This document shows, one piece after another, positions 1-12,850 of a stretch of DNA of 64,000 bases; within the stretch, counting starts at the first letter, position 1; the number at the start of each line of letters is the position of its first letter. Made by a program: the position numbers and the translations under genes. The stretch is from Varroa destructor. Lineage: Eukaryota; Arthropoda; Arachnida; Mesostigmata; Varroidae. The notes under the pieces are model-generated. The model saw only the letters and a list, made by a program, of their open reading frames with translations. It was not told where the DNA came from and did no database searches. The stretch is from positions 33,167,341 through 33,231,340 of the forward strand of contig NW_019211456.1 of NCBI RefSeq assembly GCF_002443255.2, read 5' to 3'.

Positions 1-800
1 TCCTTGTTAGTCATCCCTACGACGCCGGCACCAGCCTAGAAGTCAAAAAAACTATAGCAGTGCTTGATCAACTACCGAGTGACGTTAGCAGCTGTGAAGC
101 GCGTGCAGAAAGGCTGTTGTTACTAGTTGAGTTTTGTATAGCTAGTTGCGTTAATCGAAGACTCTACTGTTTAGCGTACAGTGGCACTACGGTCAGTACC
201 TTGGCATTGATGCACTACACGACGTTACGCGTACTTCGTCTGTGTGAATAAGAAAAGAAGTGTGGCATTGACGTCTCGATTGTGAAGTACGAGTCAACAA
301 GCAACTCAAGAGTACGCTTCTGCTGTCTATCACAGTGCAAGGGTGATGCGCTGACATTTTGCTCAAATAGCGTAACGTCTGATTCTGCGTCGTGCTTTTC
401 CTGTTATCGTAATACAGTCACAACTACAATATCAGGTACTAAGACTACATCAACTTGTTTCTGTGAGCGGCACAGAACTACAAAAGCAGTAGGTTTTCTC
501 GCATTTATTCATTGGCCTGGTTTGCTTCCTGGTACTCTTCCGCACCATCACAACTATAGCTGCCATTGTGTGATTGATTGAAATCATAGGGACAGGACGA
601 CGTGCCACCTGTCACATCGCGAATATTGGCAGCCCGCCCCGTATTTCTGCCTCAAAGGCACGAGTCTTCTTATCCGTGCAGTTCATCGATTTTATGGACA
701 CTGCGTATTTGTACATTGGGATCAAAACATTAAAAATTATGAACCGTTATTTACAAGGACAATTAATTATAGATTCGAGAGATTGTTAACAGGTAGGGAA
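1..800. other. CpG-bearing, slightly GC-richer left end; possible UTR
   Basis: The first several hundred bases are richer in GC and CpG than the AT-rich stretch that follows, and contain few stops in some frames (open 60-251 and 282-581, plus strand). The predicted peptides are cysteine/serine/threonine-rich and match nothing I know, so I do not call coding. The texture (short ACA/CAG/TGT runs, a possible donor after position 435) resembles an untranslated exon or the flank of a gene outside the window. This is inference only. Confidence 0.2.
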
Positions 801-3800
801 AAAAATTAGACGTATGAGGCCAATCGTGAATCGTGCCGTATTCTGTACTTCGAAAAATATTCGGCTTTCAGATAAAGGGGCCGCCGCTATTGACTACGGG
901 TAATAGTTATGCCATGGAAAATCTTAGTTGTTTAGTAAAAACATTGATATTGCCGAGCTTCTATTCAGATGCCACTGTTCTATATAGTTGTCAAATGTGG
1001 CCTTACAAAACAGAAATGGATATGATATATCCACAGATTTAACTACTGCAATGATTTGGTCTGAGATGGTCTAAGATGAAGCAATTTCTTGAGGAGTTCA
1101 GCGTACGGGTGCCAGAGCCGAGACAGGTGGCATGTTAAGTTCCACTAGAGAAAATTGTTTTGATGTACAACGATCTATCTGTATACTCGATATGCCAAAT
1201 AGAAATTGTTCCCTCTATATGTATTATATATAGCACAATAGGCAACTAAGTTTATGATCTTAGACGCATCTATAAATGTCAGGTCGAAAAGATAAAATGC
1301 TATCCGAAACGAGTTCTCCAAATAGTACCAGATCAAACTTTCGGCTCGATATTACGGTTTTTGGAAATAGCAGAGGTCGTCGAAGGATGGACAGAGGTAC
1401 GCGTTAACATGCCTCCTCTGTTACGAGAAAATTGTGCATGTTAAGTTTTCGTTTTGGTTAACTGGACAGAAAGTAAGCCCCTACTTACCACTTTGCTAAT
1501 CAATGTCAATGATTGCCCCCACTGCTATTAGATATAGAGATTTTATATAAATGGACTAACGCACGCAAACGTAACAATGCGATAGGTAGAAAACCCACTA
1601 TTGTGGTATTAACAGTAACAATGCCGGAAACTAGTCGAGATTTAACTAAGCATTAGGGAATCTTTCTTCACAATTACATACCCCTGTAGGCGCCATTTAC
1701 TGATCCCATATATTAATTAACCAGTTGCAAATAACAGATCGAGCTTCAATTGTTGTCCCGACTCAGTTAGCGACTCGCTATCAACTTAGTCACCTTAGCT
1801 TATAAATTTGATTGAGTACTTCATTTGGCAAGGGAAAATCTAAATTGAACAACGATTCATAAATTGCCTCTGATTCAAGAACATCATTCGTACTGCCAGA
1901 AGCGCCCAGAACCCTTTGATTCTACATGTAAAACGACCTTCCTCTGTGGTTCGTTTCTATGGCAGGTTGGGTCTTAACTCAAAAACCTTCTCCGTTTGTG
2001 CCAGAAACGCTATCGTCTTAATTACCATAAGAGTCATGATAAATTCACTTTTAATACCTGCGTAATCGATCGTTCTCTGAGTTTTTGTGCACGATATGCC
2101 CTGATGTTCCATGTCTCATTGTTACAATAAAGAAATACTCGTTTCCTGTATGATACAACAAATGATCTTTTCCTATTCGCGAACGGAATCAAGGCCCCAC
2201 AAGCTGACCTTTAGTCTTCATGTAAAAACAATTTCTTCACGCAAGCTTAGAATACCAGTTGCCTGAAGTTCATTGGAGGCTCCCTCACTGCGCACAGGAG
2301 ATCTTCTGAAAAATCTTCTGGTAGAAACGCATCTACAACAATTTCTAAATAACAATCAAATACAACTGAGCTGCAGATTTATTGTTGTTGAAGAATTAGA
2401 GATAGTAATTTCTTTCAACTTGAAGTTGTGACGTTTACTGGTTGGATAAGCCACCCAAAGATAGAGATAATTTTAAGAGCTACAGGCCTTTGCTTCAGTT
2501 ACCTTGCTGCAATAGACAAACGCTGTCGTAGTGCGGGTATCTGACTCAGCATTTTAGTTTTATAGTTCCCTTGCCACCTAGCCTTATTTTTTAGGCTAAG
2601 CTCAAGAAAATTGTTACGCGTTATACTTAGACGTTATGAAATTCATTTAATTTAATCTCGATACGTTTACAACGTATATATATTTCTATACTAAAACAGG
2701 CTTTAGTCAACGATTTGCCGAATTCTTATGAGCGGTTTAATGAACCCATTATACCGCTACTCTGATCTTTTCCATGTATGTAACTTCAGTATAAGTTATA
2801 AATCGTTACTGCGAGGACGGAAATTTTTTTCAATAAAATGGCACTGTCAAATATATGCTGACTATAAAGTTTCTACCTATCGCAATATATCTTTTTCAGG
2901 CCACGCCTCGTATATTGTTGAGTCACCTAGTGTCAAACTCTCCATGAACTTCATAGAAGTTGGAAGATCTTTTTCTCCACAAGACGAAATTTAGTTAGTT
3001 AAGATGTAGCTCCTTTACTATACCTGGAGTTTCGTAAAGCGATTCAACAATTAAAGCAGGCATTGGGATAATATTCCACGTTGACAATATTTTCTGTTAA
3101 AATAAATCATCCCATTTGCGTATGTTTCAGCTACTTCACAACTGTCACTGCCTTTAAATGTGTTTTGTTATTAATTAACAGCAGAGGCATATCGCTAAAT
3201 ATTCTCTCAAACTAGTTAAAGTTGAATTTAGTGCCAATATTGTTCAGAGTGGTAGGATGAAATGAGTTTGTCGTCTGCTAAAGAACTTTCCTTGGCTCAA
3301 GTGTAACTGTAATCTGCACTCTTTCGACGACCGCGAAACAGGTAGCCTTTCGTACAGCGAACCAGGACACCGAGTTAGTTCTGGCTAGAGAGCATCTTAC
3401 GTCTTAGTCTGCGATCGCAAAACGTAGTTGAATCAAAAATACTACATAAATCGGTAGGTAACTAGTTGAGCCATTATTGGAAATACCCACTGTTCATTGT
3501 TATTCAAAATATCCACTGTAGAATTTTTCTGGTATATATATATATGTGTAAAAAAAATTCGATACTCAGACCTACTTTCTGCCCTGAAAGTTACAATATG
3601 GATAAAGCCATCAGGTTCGAAACGAAAAGATCAATCTACGATCGTCCAGAGAGTACGCTTACGTTTGTTATTGATGTTATAGGTTTTTAGATCTTTTCCG
3701 GCGCAGTTAAGCACTTCAATTGTATTCAAGAGTTCTGTAACAAGTTTTATGGCCAACTTTTTTCTAGACGTTGTTCTTCATAGTCGACAGTATTTAACTT

Positions 3801-6800
3801 AGAAACAGATACGCTTTAATGTTATATGTGTGATATCGCAGTGTCTAAAGATGTTCAGTGGTTGATCATGATTAAATTATGAAATTGACCAACGAAAACA
3901 GCAAAATAATCCATAAAATGTGATTTTTCCCATTTTCGGGAACTGTTTCTCATCAGAACTGTTCCATGTACGTGATTAACTCAAATAGCCAAAAAAGCTG
4001 AACCTATTTTCGTTAATCAAAGCTTGCAAACGGGATTAATCAGAAGCCAACGTTCCAAAATATTGCGCTCCTTTCAACATACCACTAAGAAGTTCTCAAC
4101 TTTAGGGTCGAAAGGTGGTTCGTACATGATTCAGTTTTCTGTTCGCGATGCCTTTGAATTGTGCCTGTTTCGCGCGACGACGTGCGAAAAGGCAAATATG
4201 GAGATTTACGTTTCTCTGATACCCAATGGAACTAGCAACGACACTATGCACAATTTAGTTCGTCGTTCCGAGTCGCGGTGTGCCATCGCAGACTAATATC
4301 GTGCCGCGTACCAACAGCAGCTGAATGCAAACCCCTTTTTTGCGGAAGTGCTTCCGCGCTACCGAATGGAGTATTTTCGAAGCCCCTATAGTCCTGTTTT
4401 TAGCGTAGTGTTGTAGGCAGCAGGTGACAACTTGTCGTATGATGAAAAAATTATACTTGCTCAAACAACGGTCAAGGACAGTGCAGCTTTGAGCCAATGC
4501 ACAACTATTACCTATGGAAACGATCACCATGATCGGCCTTTTTTTACCTGGGAGAGCTAGTGCCTACTTGTTATAATTGTTCTTTCTCGACAGAGCGTTA
4601 TAGAAAGCAGACATTTAGATTGACGCGCTTCGGTGCATGTATGTTAATCGCCATATTTTTTTTAAGTGTTCGTAAAATTGCTTTGTTTTAAACGTACACT
4701 GCGTAAGTAACGAAAACGTTCGCTTGTCCAAATTTGAGGCGCATAGCTCGGTAAACGATAACAACCAATAAGGTTTTGAGTATTGGGGAAAATCGATACA
4801 AGTCGATTGTATAAGGCCACATACCCGACTTCGAAAAAGCGCGGCCTGGGCGCTAACATTTTACCTCTATGCTAATACCAGCACAGCCGTAGTAGTAACA
4901 ACGTAGTTGAATAATAACGACATGTATAGAATCCTCCACTGCCACCACCCAATGTATATGTTAATAAAACATTTGCCTGCCAATGTGCCTTCCAAAAAAA
5001 GACAACACAACGAAGTTCAAGCAGATCTACTGTGTAAAAGAAGGATCGGAATCTACAAGGGGGAACTTGTAACTGTTGGTTTACATTCTTGTAGTAGGGT
5101 ACCGTTGCCCCAAAATCTGAAGTTCCTTACCAAGGTTTAAGTGCCCTCAATATGCCATACTACAGAACCCCATAGAAAAATTGGTTTAGTTCGATACACC
5201 TTTCATGCTGTCAGAAGAATCTATCAACTGGATCTAATTGGGTACCTGTGTCCTTATCAAGAAAAGCTTACACTCCACTTTAACTGAAGATAAGAACACT
5301 TTGAACAAAATGTTCTATCAAAGGTCACTAGGACTATTTCTCTCCGTTTCTGACTGGGGCTTGCCCTAGAAGAATAATCGATTTACTGTTGCCCGATTTG
5401 CTAAGTGGCCATCTTACAGGAGCTGTCATTGTATCATTTTCCCCGACCAAGTCGACAAAGCATAGGCTCATCGTCGGCATATTGTCGATTAGCTTTGACA
5501 GTCCATCCATTGCCTGGCACGATGCATGCCTAATAGAAGAACGTTGAACGATACATTTAGGTGCACACACATGAAGTGAGTGGGGAATTTGTACGTAAGG
5601 AGTTACCGGCATTCGATTAAACACCTGGCACTTTTTTTGCCAATTATATATTCAGAGCTCGAAAAAGACTTAGATAAGCAACTAATCGCGCGTATATAGG
5701 GCTTATATAACATCGTGAAGAGATTACATTGTATAGAGGTTAAGATAGTTGCGTCACCACCAGACATTTGTGTTTGGCTAGATTTAGAAGCCAGGTATTG
5801 CTGCCAACCAAGATACGTTTCAAAAAGCCTTTTCATTGAGATAAAAAAGAGTGATAATTGCTACGGCAAACGTCTGATATATGATTAGTTATCTTCTTCC
5901 GTTAGGTACAGTAAGCGAAAAGACAACGATTGGTATTATAGTATAACCGTTAAAATTAACTTAGAACATCGATTTGATGCTACACATTTTCACGCTTACC
6001 CAGTGTGAAACTCATTATTAAGGAAGAAGCCAAATAAAGAACGCGTCTTTTCTACGTAACAGGTATAGTTCCGTTGCAGAAGCTGACTTGTATTTGTATG
6101 TGGTTCTAAACCTGAAAAGATCACTTTAGGTAGGGTACGCTTGGCAAACTGTTACAAAATAAATCGACCAACGACCCTGTCACCTATTTAAAGGAATGGG
6201 CTTACTGTTCTGTTCAGTTTTTCAAACGAATGTGCAACTGTTAAGTAGACAAAATAATAGGACAAAATTTAAAAAAATGCGCCTATTAAAACAGGCCGAT
6301 ACTCCTTCCATTATCTGATCTACCCTCCACATTTTTTTTTAATTGGACCCATTCTGAACCTGCTTTGGATTACGCAAAAAAGCTACCTTTACTAATGAAA
6401 CACCTGTGCCACCTATCGCCTGGTTAGTATTGATAGAATAATATGGGATATTCGGCCTTAGATGCAGACTTGATTTCAGTCAACGCCGACCACTTAATCA
6501 ATGAAGCCATTGCCCGAAGGTCAACTTCGAATAGATATAGGTAAGGCTCTTCGTTCTAAAGCTAAGTTTCCAATTGTAAATAGGTCCTACTTCTCCATAC
6601 GAACTTCGAAAGTTATCGTTGCTTCCTAATTGCACAAACATAAACGAGCTCTTTTTGACATTGATTTGTATTTTGCAAACGCGCAGAAAAGTCAACAAAG
6701 CGAACAAACGGATGTATATATATATATATATGTACGATGAGAAAGTTATTGCTTTAGGGTACCTAATATTTACGGCGTTATTGGGGTAGGTCCGCGCCTT

Positions 6801-9800
6801 GCCTACGCAAAGCAGCTTGCCCCTCGTATACCTTTTTTGGTCAGTTTTCTTGAAAGCAGCAGCAAAAAAAAGACAAAGAAAAGTAGAAGCGTCAAGTTGA
6901 TGAAACTTTTCTGTTTGGTTACTTTTGCCAACAATCGTTTCTTGCGACTGCAATGATGAACCATTTCATCTCACGCATACAACGAGCTTAAATTATTCGA
7001 TATATACTATAAAATATGTCGATTAAATGGACTCACTAGCAGCTGTCAACACTGTCAAAGAGATGTCCTCTGTCAAACGGTTCTGCTCGTCGCCGAATGG
7101 TTGGGTTATTCTTATGGGGTACTTTAGTATCGGACCCTCGATAGTTCCCTATAAAATATTTGCGGGTCCGGTGGACTAACCAGTGGTCAAGCTTAATGCC
7201 AAACTAGCGGCGGCGCAAGGGTATGACAATACGAATGGGATAACAGATAAGCAGTAATGTACCCACCGTACCCCTCCTACTGCTAACTGTAGCAACCATA
7301 TTTACCAACTGAGCGTAAGAATAGACGCTATGTAAAGATAGGGTAACTGTGAATGCATTACACTGGGAACAAAGATAGACTATCACATATTCATTGCTCA
7401 AAAGGCAGAATGTAATGGTGCAGGAATTATTTATTTATTTATTTGATGTAAACTTGAATACTTTTGTTTCTGTTATGAATAGCTGATAAAAAAAATACCA
7501 CGAGTCGCTTAAAGTCAATACGTTAAGATGGCTTCCGTTTTAGACGTATAGACGTAGACGTAGAAGACGTTATAGATAATAGCATCCATCATGCCTGTTT
7601 TCCAACAATAATATTAAATCAATTATTCAATATTATATTATTTTTATTCTATGTGGAATTGAATGTTTTTTAAGGTTTGGGTTGTACAGGCTGGGCACAG
7701 ATTGCACGACAATATACTTTTGACAACCTCTCTTTACAAAACAGGTACTGAAATTTAGAGAAATTTCAAAGTTTATGCGCTGATCGTAGACTGGTACAAA
7801 AGGCAATTTAACATTTTTCTCCAACAATGAATAGTGACTTGCAACAAAGTCAATTTGCCGAATTAATTGTATTGATCCGAGCGTTCGCTGTATGTAGCTC
7901 GCCCAGGGGCATAATTTCAACTGTGGCAATTAGCGATTTCAGTTGAACGAACCCATAGACTGGAATATAATAGCTAAGTATGGGTGCACAAATTCTAACT
8001 GTGTGAAAGTCTTACATATGGCTTCGAAATCTTGTTTATCTGTATATGAACTATATTACTGTTGTTGTTATAGATAGAAGTTCCTGTTTTAACAACCCGA
8101 CATTGATTACAATTCCTCCTTTATGATGCAGAGGTTCAAAAGTATCACATGGATTTGGGGCTTGAATCATGCTAAAATAGGGAATGCATCAAACATAGTA
8201 TTTAAAAAAAGACTTTCTCAACTAGCAGTTTTTATTTGTTTCAGGACACCCTTTAACATTATCAACCGTGTGCAAATACATCTGAGTTGGGAAAACCATA
8301 CAAGCCGGCATGACTGATGCCGTAAGGTTAGTATGCACGTATAGGAAGAGAAACGAAGGATTTTCCTGCACAAAAACCTGAACCCACTTAGACCTAAATT
8401 AAGAGCATCTTTTCTTAGATGAAAAACTAATAATAGAGTAAAGCCTTTCTTTGGTGCTAGAACTAAATGTAGACCTAAACAATTTAAGCCAAGTTATTTC
8501 AATTATAGATAACAGCCTGTATATTTTCAATATGTGATTTCTATTTAGCTGTTCAATGCTATTAGTTATGTTGAGCTACAACATGCCAGCGAATACACAT
8601 GTTGATACGATCTGCGGTAAAACATAGCTTTTACGTGGCCCGCTATTGTTAGATATGTGTCTCCTTAAGTACAGAAATGGGCTACTTTAATTAAAGGGTA
8701 ATCTTTACTTGCAATATCTTCTTAGCACAGTTATATTTAGGACGTAGAAGTTCAAGTCAAAGTAAAGATTACACAAGCTGTGTTAACCCAGCCTCTATAA
8801 TCATGAGACTAATCACTTACCTAACCAAAACCGAGGCACCGGTTCTCAGAAGACATGGTACAGCTGAGATTTGTAGCATTTTATATCTCTCGGGCCCACT
8901 GATAATATGCGATAACTTATTCACCTATTTAGGATTGCTGATTTCGCATTAAGGCCAAGGCTAATGCCAACATATTCCAGAACAGTACAGAATGGCCATG
9001 ATAACTTCGTTCTCAATATTTAGTTCCCACCGACCGCCTCTTTCAACCACCAGTGGCCATTTGCCGAGTCTCTGGGATGATCTGACAATAAGGAATCTGA
9101 AGCATCTGAACCAAACGAAGACCTCGTTCGTCTAAAAGGCTCGTCCAAAAGATTACATCGAACAACTTGTAAGAGGCTTTTCGACCTCTTGGCAGCAATG
9201 ACACCCTTTGCTTAAGACCTCCGTCGCCATTTTAACCTATCGGCAACTCTAGCACTGTGAGAAAGTCGGCAAAAAAAAACTTGAAAATTCACTGAGGTCT
9301 ATTCCGAATTCTATCTAATGGAAGCCATGATAAACAAGACCTGGAAAGCGACCTGGTCTAACAGACATATAGTGACGCGCTACGCAGTGCACGATTTTCA
9401 CGATTGCTTACGCAGGATACACGAGTGCCGTGAATCCAATAAGTATTACGTTTTTATTAGATGTAGGTGATCTTGGTATCTGTATTGTTCCTTCCGCTGC
9501 CGACAAATTTAATCGCTGGAAAGCCTAGGTCTGTAATTAACCGACCGTTGGTAACATCATAATGTATCATGTACAATGCAATAGTAGCTCTTAAATGATC
9601 CCATAAACTCTAGCTATCAATCCAGGAATCGTTTTATGACCTGAGCTTTAGCCAGGCTCCTGAACTCGTCATAAAACTTCATGATAAAGGGCATAGAAAC
9701 ATATAAGGCTTAGTAGGCCCAGTTGTTTTAAATGTACATATACTTCAGGTGTTTAGAATGCGATCTATCAAATGATTTTGACTGATAATTGTGGAATACG

Positions 9801-10390
9801 AGCCTTCTTTTGTCAGTCGGGGGCAAATTCGTTCCAAGCAGCGATATTAATAATCATACTCGTCGGAACAGATTCAAGGGCACGAGAACTTTTATAAATA
9901 CTCTTCTTACGCTGAAGTAAAGTACAAACTGTTTTAAAGTTTTAGAATTTGTCTGCTCCACTTGTACATGCCCCGACGTAGGTAGTGTGAAATATATAGC
10001 GCATTTAATTTATTACGCAGGACGTACTCTGTTTCGAAGTCCACAAGCAGAAAATAATTGGAACTGAATTATACAACCGGAGATTATAGGGAACCGAGAG
10101 ATTGATCGGGGATCTATAACTGGACAATAACTGAAATGTAGAATTTGCAAGTTTTTAAATTGTCTCAGTTGCACGTTTTCACCCATTCCATAAGTCTTAG
10201 TTCTTAGAAGGCAGACACGTACAAAAATACATCATTGGTATAGCGAACAGTATATAGTATAGCCGAAGATGCCCATCAGTGTATTTGTAAATATACTAAA
10301 AATCTACTGATATGTCTAATATCTATGATATATAGGGGCAAATCTGAGAATAGGTTACCTTGATTCACTTTAATATCATCATTTTCACAG
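801..10390. other. Long stretch without a recognisable gene
   Basis: This is AT-rich sequence with short, shadow-like reading frames only. It holds a TA microsatellite (6715-6731), a short TTTA run (7425-7444) and a small TAGACG-type repeat (about 7541-7570). The 151-codon minus-strand frame at 6498-6953 crosses the TA repeat and looks spurious. The upstream exons of the IQ-motif gene that begins at 10391 could lie here or outside the window, since that exon needs two bases of a codon from an earlier exon, but I could not identify one. Confidence 0.4.
6715..6731. repeat. (TA)n microsatellite
   Basis: This is an uninterrupted run of alternating T and A. It creates the isoleucine/tyrosine run in the overlapping minus-strand frame, which is one reason that frame is not believed. 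Confidence 0.9.
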
Positions 10391-10598
10391 CGAAACACAA
10401 CAGGATGCCGATATCGACCTGAAAGATCCAGAGCTGTCAAAGGCAGCCCTGAAAATACAGGGAAAATTTCGCCTAAATAAGAGTAAAAAGTCGGCACCGC
10501 ACAAGGCGTCACCACCATCGTCATTTGACGCATTGTCAGCTAACGGTGGCGAATCTACAAATTCGCAAATGGCCACGGAAGATCAGCAGAAAGACGAA
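10391..10598 (+). CDS. IQ-motif exon of the PCP4/igloo-like gene
   Basis: The 208-nt exon is bounded by an acceptor ATTTTCACAG ending at 10390 and a donor GAA|GTAAGG at 10599. One leading base plus 69 open codons encode the acidic segment, the IQ motif and a polar linker. Codons are GC-richer than the flanks. Open frames on the other strand here (10276-10576) are shadows. An in-frame ATG at 10570 would exclude the IQ motif and is not the start. Confidence 0.75.
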
Positions 10599-11718
10599 GT
10601 AAGGAATATCATATCTCGTTCTTCTATATAACATGCATTGTCTATACACTTGTGTATATATACTTGTGTATACTAAGTGCAGTTGTATCTAGTTTTCTAT
10701 ATACATGTACAAATCTACCATAACGTTTCTTTTTGACAATAACATCATCCGTTCCCGTAAAAATTCATAGCACAATCAACGTCGTATTATACGGTATCCG
10801 TATCGAACTATTGCACCATCGTCACTGTTATTAGTCAGTCCTATGTTGAATGTTATCTCTCGATTTTTGAACATTTTCCTTTGTAACTATTTCGTCTTCG
10901 GACTGAAGTCGTACACATAATTAACGCTGTCACTGTTTATTATATGCATTGCAGAAATCTGCTGCAGCAGCAATCATGAGGCTTTTTTCGAATACAACGA
11001 CTTGAACAACGACTGAGAGCCATTTACTATATTAAGAGCATGCTTATACCAAATTTTCACTTTCATTCCAAGCCAAGAAACCATTGTCATTTCTATTGTG
11101 CCCCTAATATATTGTATTGTGTATAAAGGACAGGTAATCTTTTAGAACCCAAATAAAATAGAATGTTATCTTTGTGCCGATTTGACAATCGCCGATGCTG
11201 CGAACAGACCCAAAATTTGGCATTGACACAGATATAACTGCTTTTCTTTGCCATTTACTGTAGTATGAACGATAATCTAGTGCGTTACTATGTCTGTAAC
11301 TGATCGAAATGTACTTCCGCAATGAATACATTTGTAACTTGTACAACTTTCGAGGGTTTGGTAATTCCGTGTGAGTCGCTGGAGTTTCTTGCTGAATGCA
11401 GGATATTCATTTGACTGGCAATTTTTAGAATATTCCTTTTACTTTTATTATGCAGTAGCGAAGCTCTATTTCTCGTAACTATCAGTCGAACAAGCCAAGC
11501 CTAGTTCGATTAGTTTTTGCTATATTTTATCGAATAGAAGATCGATTCTTGCATGCCAGAGGAACGTGTCGTTTCGATGCAACAAATTATCTGGAAATTG
11601 CTTTTGTCCTAAGTATTATCCAGCTCAATTGCAGGATGCACCGGACATAAATCCTGATCTCTTATTTTTGAGCCTGAAAAGTTTCGTCTCACAACGCAAT
11701 CGACGGAGCATTGACTAG
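10391..11718 (+). CDS. IQ-motif calmodulin-binding protein, PCP4/neurogranin/igloo-like (last two coding exons, 5' partial)
   Basis: Two exons, 10391-10598 and 11635-11718, join in phase (0/0) into a 96-residue C-terminal part ending at TAG. The first carries an acidic DIDLKDPE segment followed at once by an IQ motif (KAALKIQGKFR, then a Lys-rich tail). This is the same order as in vertebrate PCP4/PEP-19 and neurogranin and arthropod igloo-type proteins, where the acidic-plus-IQ unit binds calmodulin and alters its calcium kinetics. A Ser/Pro/Lys linker, a polar DAxSANGGE-like stretch and an acidic QQKDE end follow, then a short basic tail (RNRRSID). The first exon opens with one base completing a codon, so the start codon lies upstream. 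The family call rests on the IQ region; orthology is not proven. Cytoplasmic location is inferred from the family. Confidence 0.72.
10599..11634 (+). other. Intron of the IQ-motif gene (1036 bp)
   Basis: This AT-rich segment lies between donor GTAAGG and acceptor CTCAATTGCAG. Joining its flanks keeps phase 0. No other feature was seen apart from short TA/GTA-rich stretches near 10630-10690. Confidence 0.65.
11635..11718 (+). CDS. Terminal coding exon of the PCP4/igloo-like gene
   Basis: Acceptor CAGCTCAATTGCAG ends at 11634. The exon reads 27 codons in phase 0 with the IQ exon, then TAG at 11716-11718. The peptide begins DAPDINPDLLF and ends in a basic, polar tail (SQRNRRSID). I do not recognise a domain in it. 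The join is supported by phase and by the good acceptor; a cDNA would settle it. Confidence 0.6.
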   Translation, partial: DAPDINPDLLFLSLKSFVSQRNRRSID

Positions 11719-12387
11719 CGGGCTAAGCAATCACAATGGAAAGCAAAAAAAGAAAACGGGGAAGGGTAAGCTTTCTAATTTGAGATCAGCGACCCTGTGC
11801 AAATGCGAAAAAGGTCGGAACGAACTGCAGGCACCGAAGGAAATGGTAAGGAAAGCGTTCTGAAGGAGTGGCCGGATCCTGACCGGACCGCAGCAAAAGC
11901 AAGCTGAGTGCCTAAACGGTTCTAAGAAGTTTAGATTCAGCCCGACAATGGACTGACTTTCAACTAAGACCTGCCGTTCTTACGCACTAATGGATTACCT
12001 ACGATTACTATGAATGAGTGGTTGTCAGCAGTCACAAAATGATCTGTATTTAGCCACTAGCATTTAGGCCGATTTGAAAAAGCTTGGACCACCTTACCAA
12101 AGCAGTCGAAAACGCATCTTAAATTTGCAGGGTCTAATTTAAAAAGGAAGGGGAAAATAAAGGGAAAACGTGCTGTTCAATAATGGACTATACTCCTCAC
12201 GTTAAGGACGGAGATAAGTCTCTTAAAGGGAATTCAATTCTTGTAAAATATTCGAACGCGTCAACGTTAGCACTCTTCAAAGAACACTATCTGTATTACT
12301 AGAATAGTTATATGGCTATAAACGAAGATCTACAACTAACGCTAAAACATAATATAAAGATGCAAACTATCGACCATATACAATAAA
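11719..12387 (+). other. Probable 3' UTR of the IQ-motif gene with two AATAAA signals
   Basis: After the stop the sequence is GC-richer and A-rich (11719-11960), then declines to background. Canonical poly(A) hexamers lie at 12156-12161 and 12382-12387, on the sense strand of the gene. Which is used cannot be told. Confidence 0.4.
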
Positions 12388-12780
12388 GCCACGCGTATAC
12401 TCTAGCGATTTTTTTCAATGATAAACTTAAAAAGTAATATTGTTCATGCTGATACATAGTATAACAATAATATATTCTAAACAAAAAAAAAAAAACTATT
12501 ATATTTATGTAGTCACTTCTACTTATGCTGTATAGTATGAATAGTATATATGCGGAGGCTGTATGATGATCTAGGCGGTATACGACTCATCCACGGACTG
12601 CGAACGGCTTCAAGACCTACAAATCGCTTTCGCTTCCTCCATTTGTCGTGCTTAGTTTCGTAACTAATTTCAGTAAGGCTTTGTCAAGTGCTTTTGAGGT
12701 CCTTTCCAGGTATTGGATATTTACTTCGCGCAACAACAACAAGTTATGTCAATGAACTATTTCACATGCTAATGTTATAC

Positions 12781-12850
12781 TATTTTTTATTATTATAATA
12801 TATACATAATATATAAATAATTAAATATATTAATTATAAATAATATATAC
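12781..12850. repeat. A+T low-complexity tract
   Basis: About 70 bases are almost wholly A and T, made of overlapping TATA, TTAT and AATA words. Confidence 0.8.

Noticed and set aside
6498..6953. 151-codon minus-strand open frame
   Set aside because: It crosses a TA microsatellite that supplies an Ile/Tyr run, has no domain, and its composition is that of translated AT-rich noncoding DNA.
10276..10576. Two minus-strand frames over the IQ exon
   Set aside because: They are antisense shadows of the conserved plus-strand IQ exon.
11742..11766. Short ATG segment with a basic peptide before GTAAGC
   Set aside because: It lies in the presumed 3' UTR of the IQ gene, is only ten codons long and has no partner exon.
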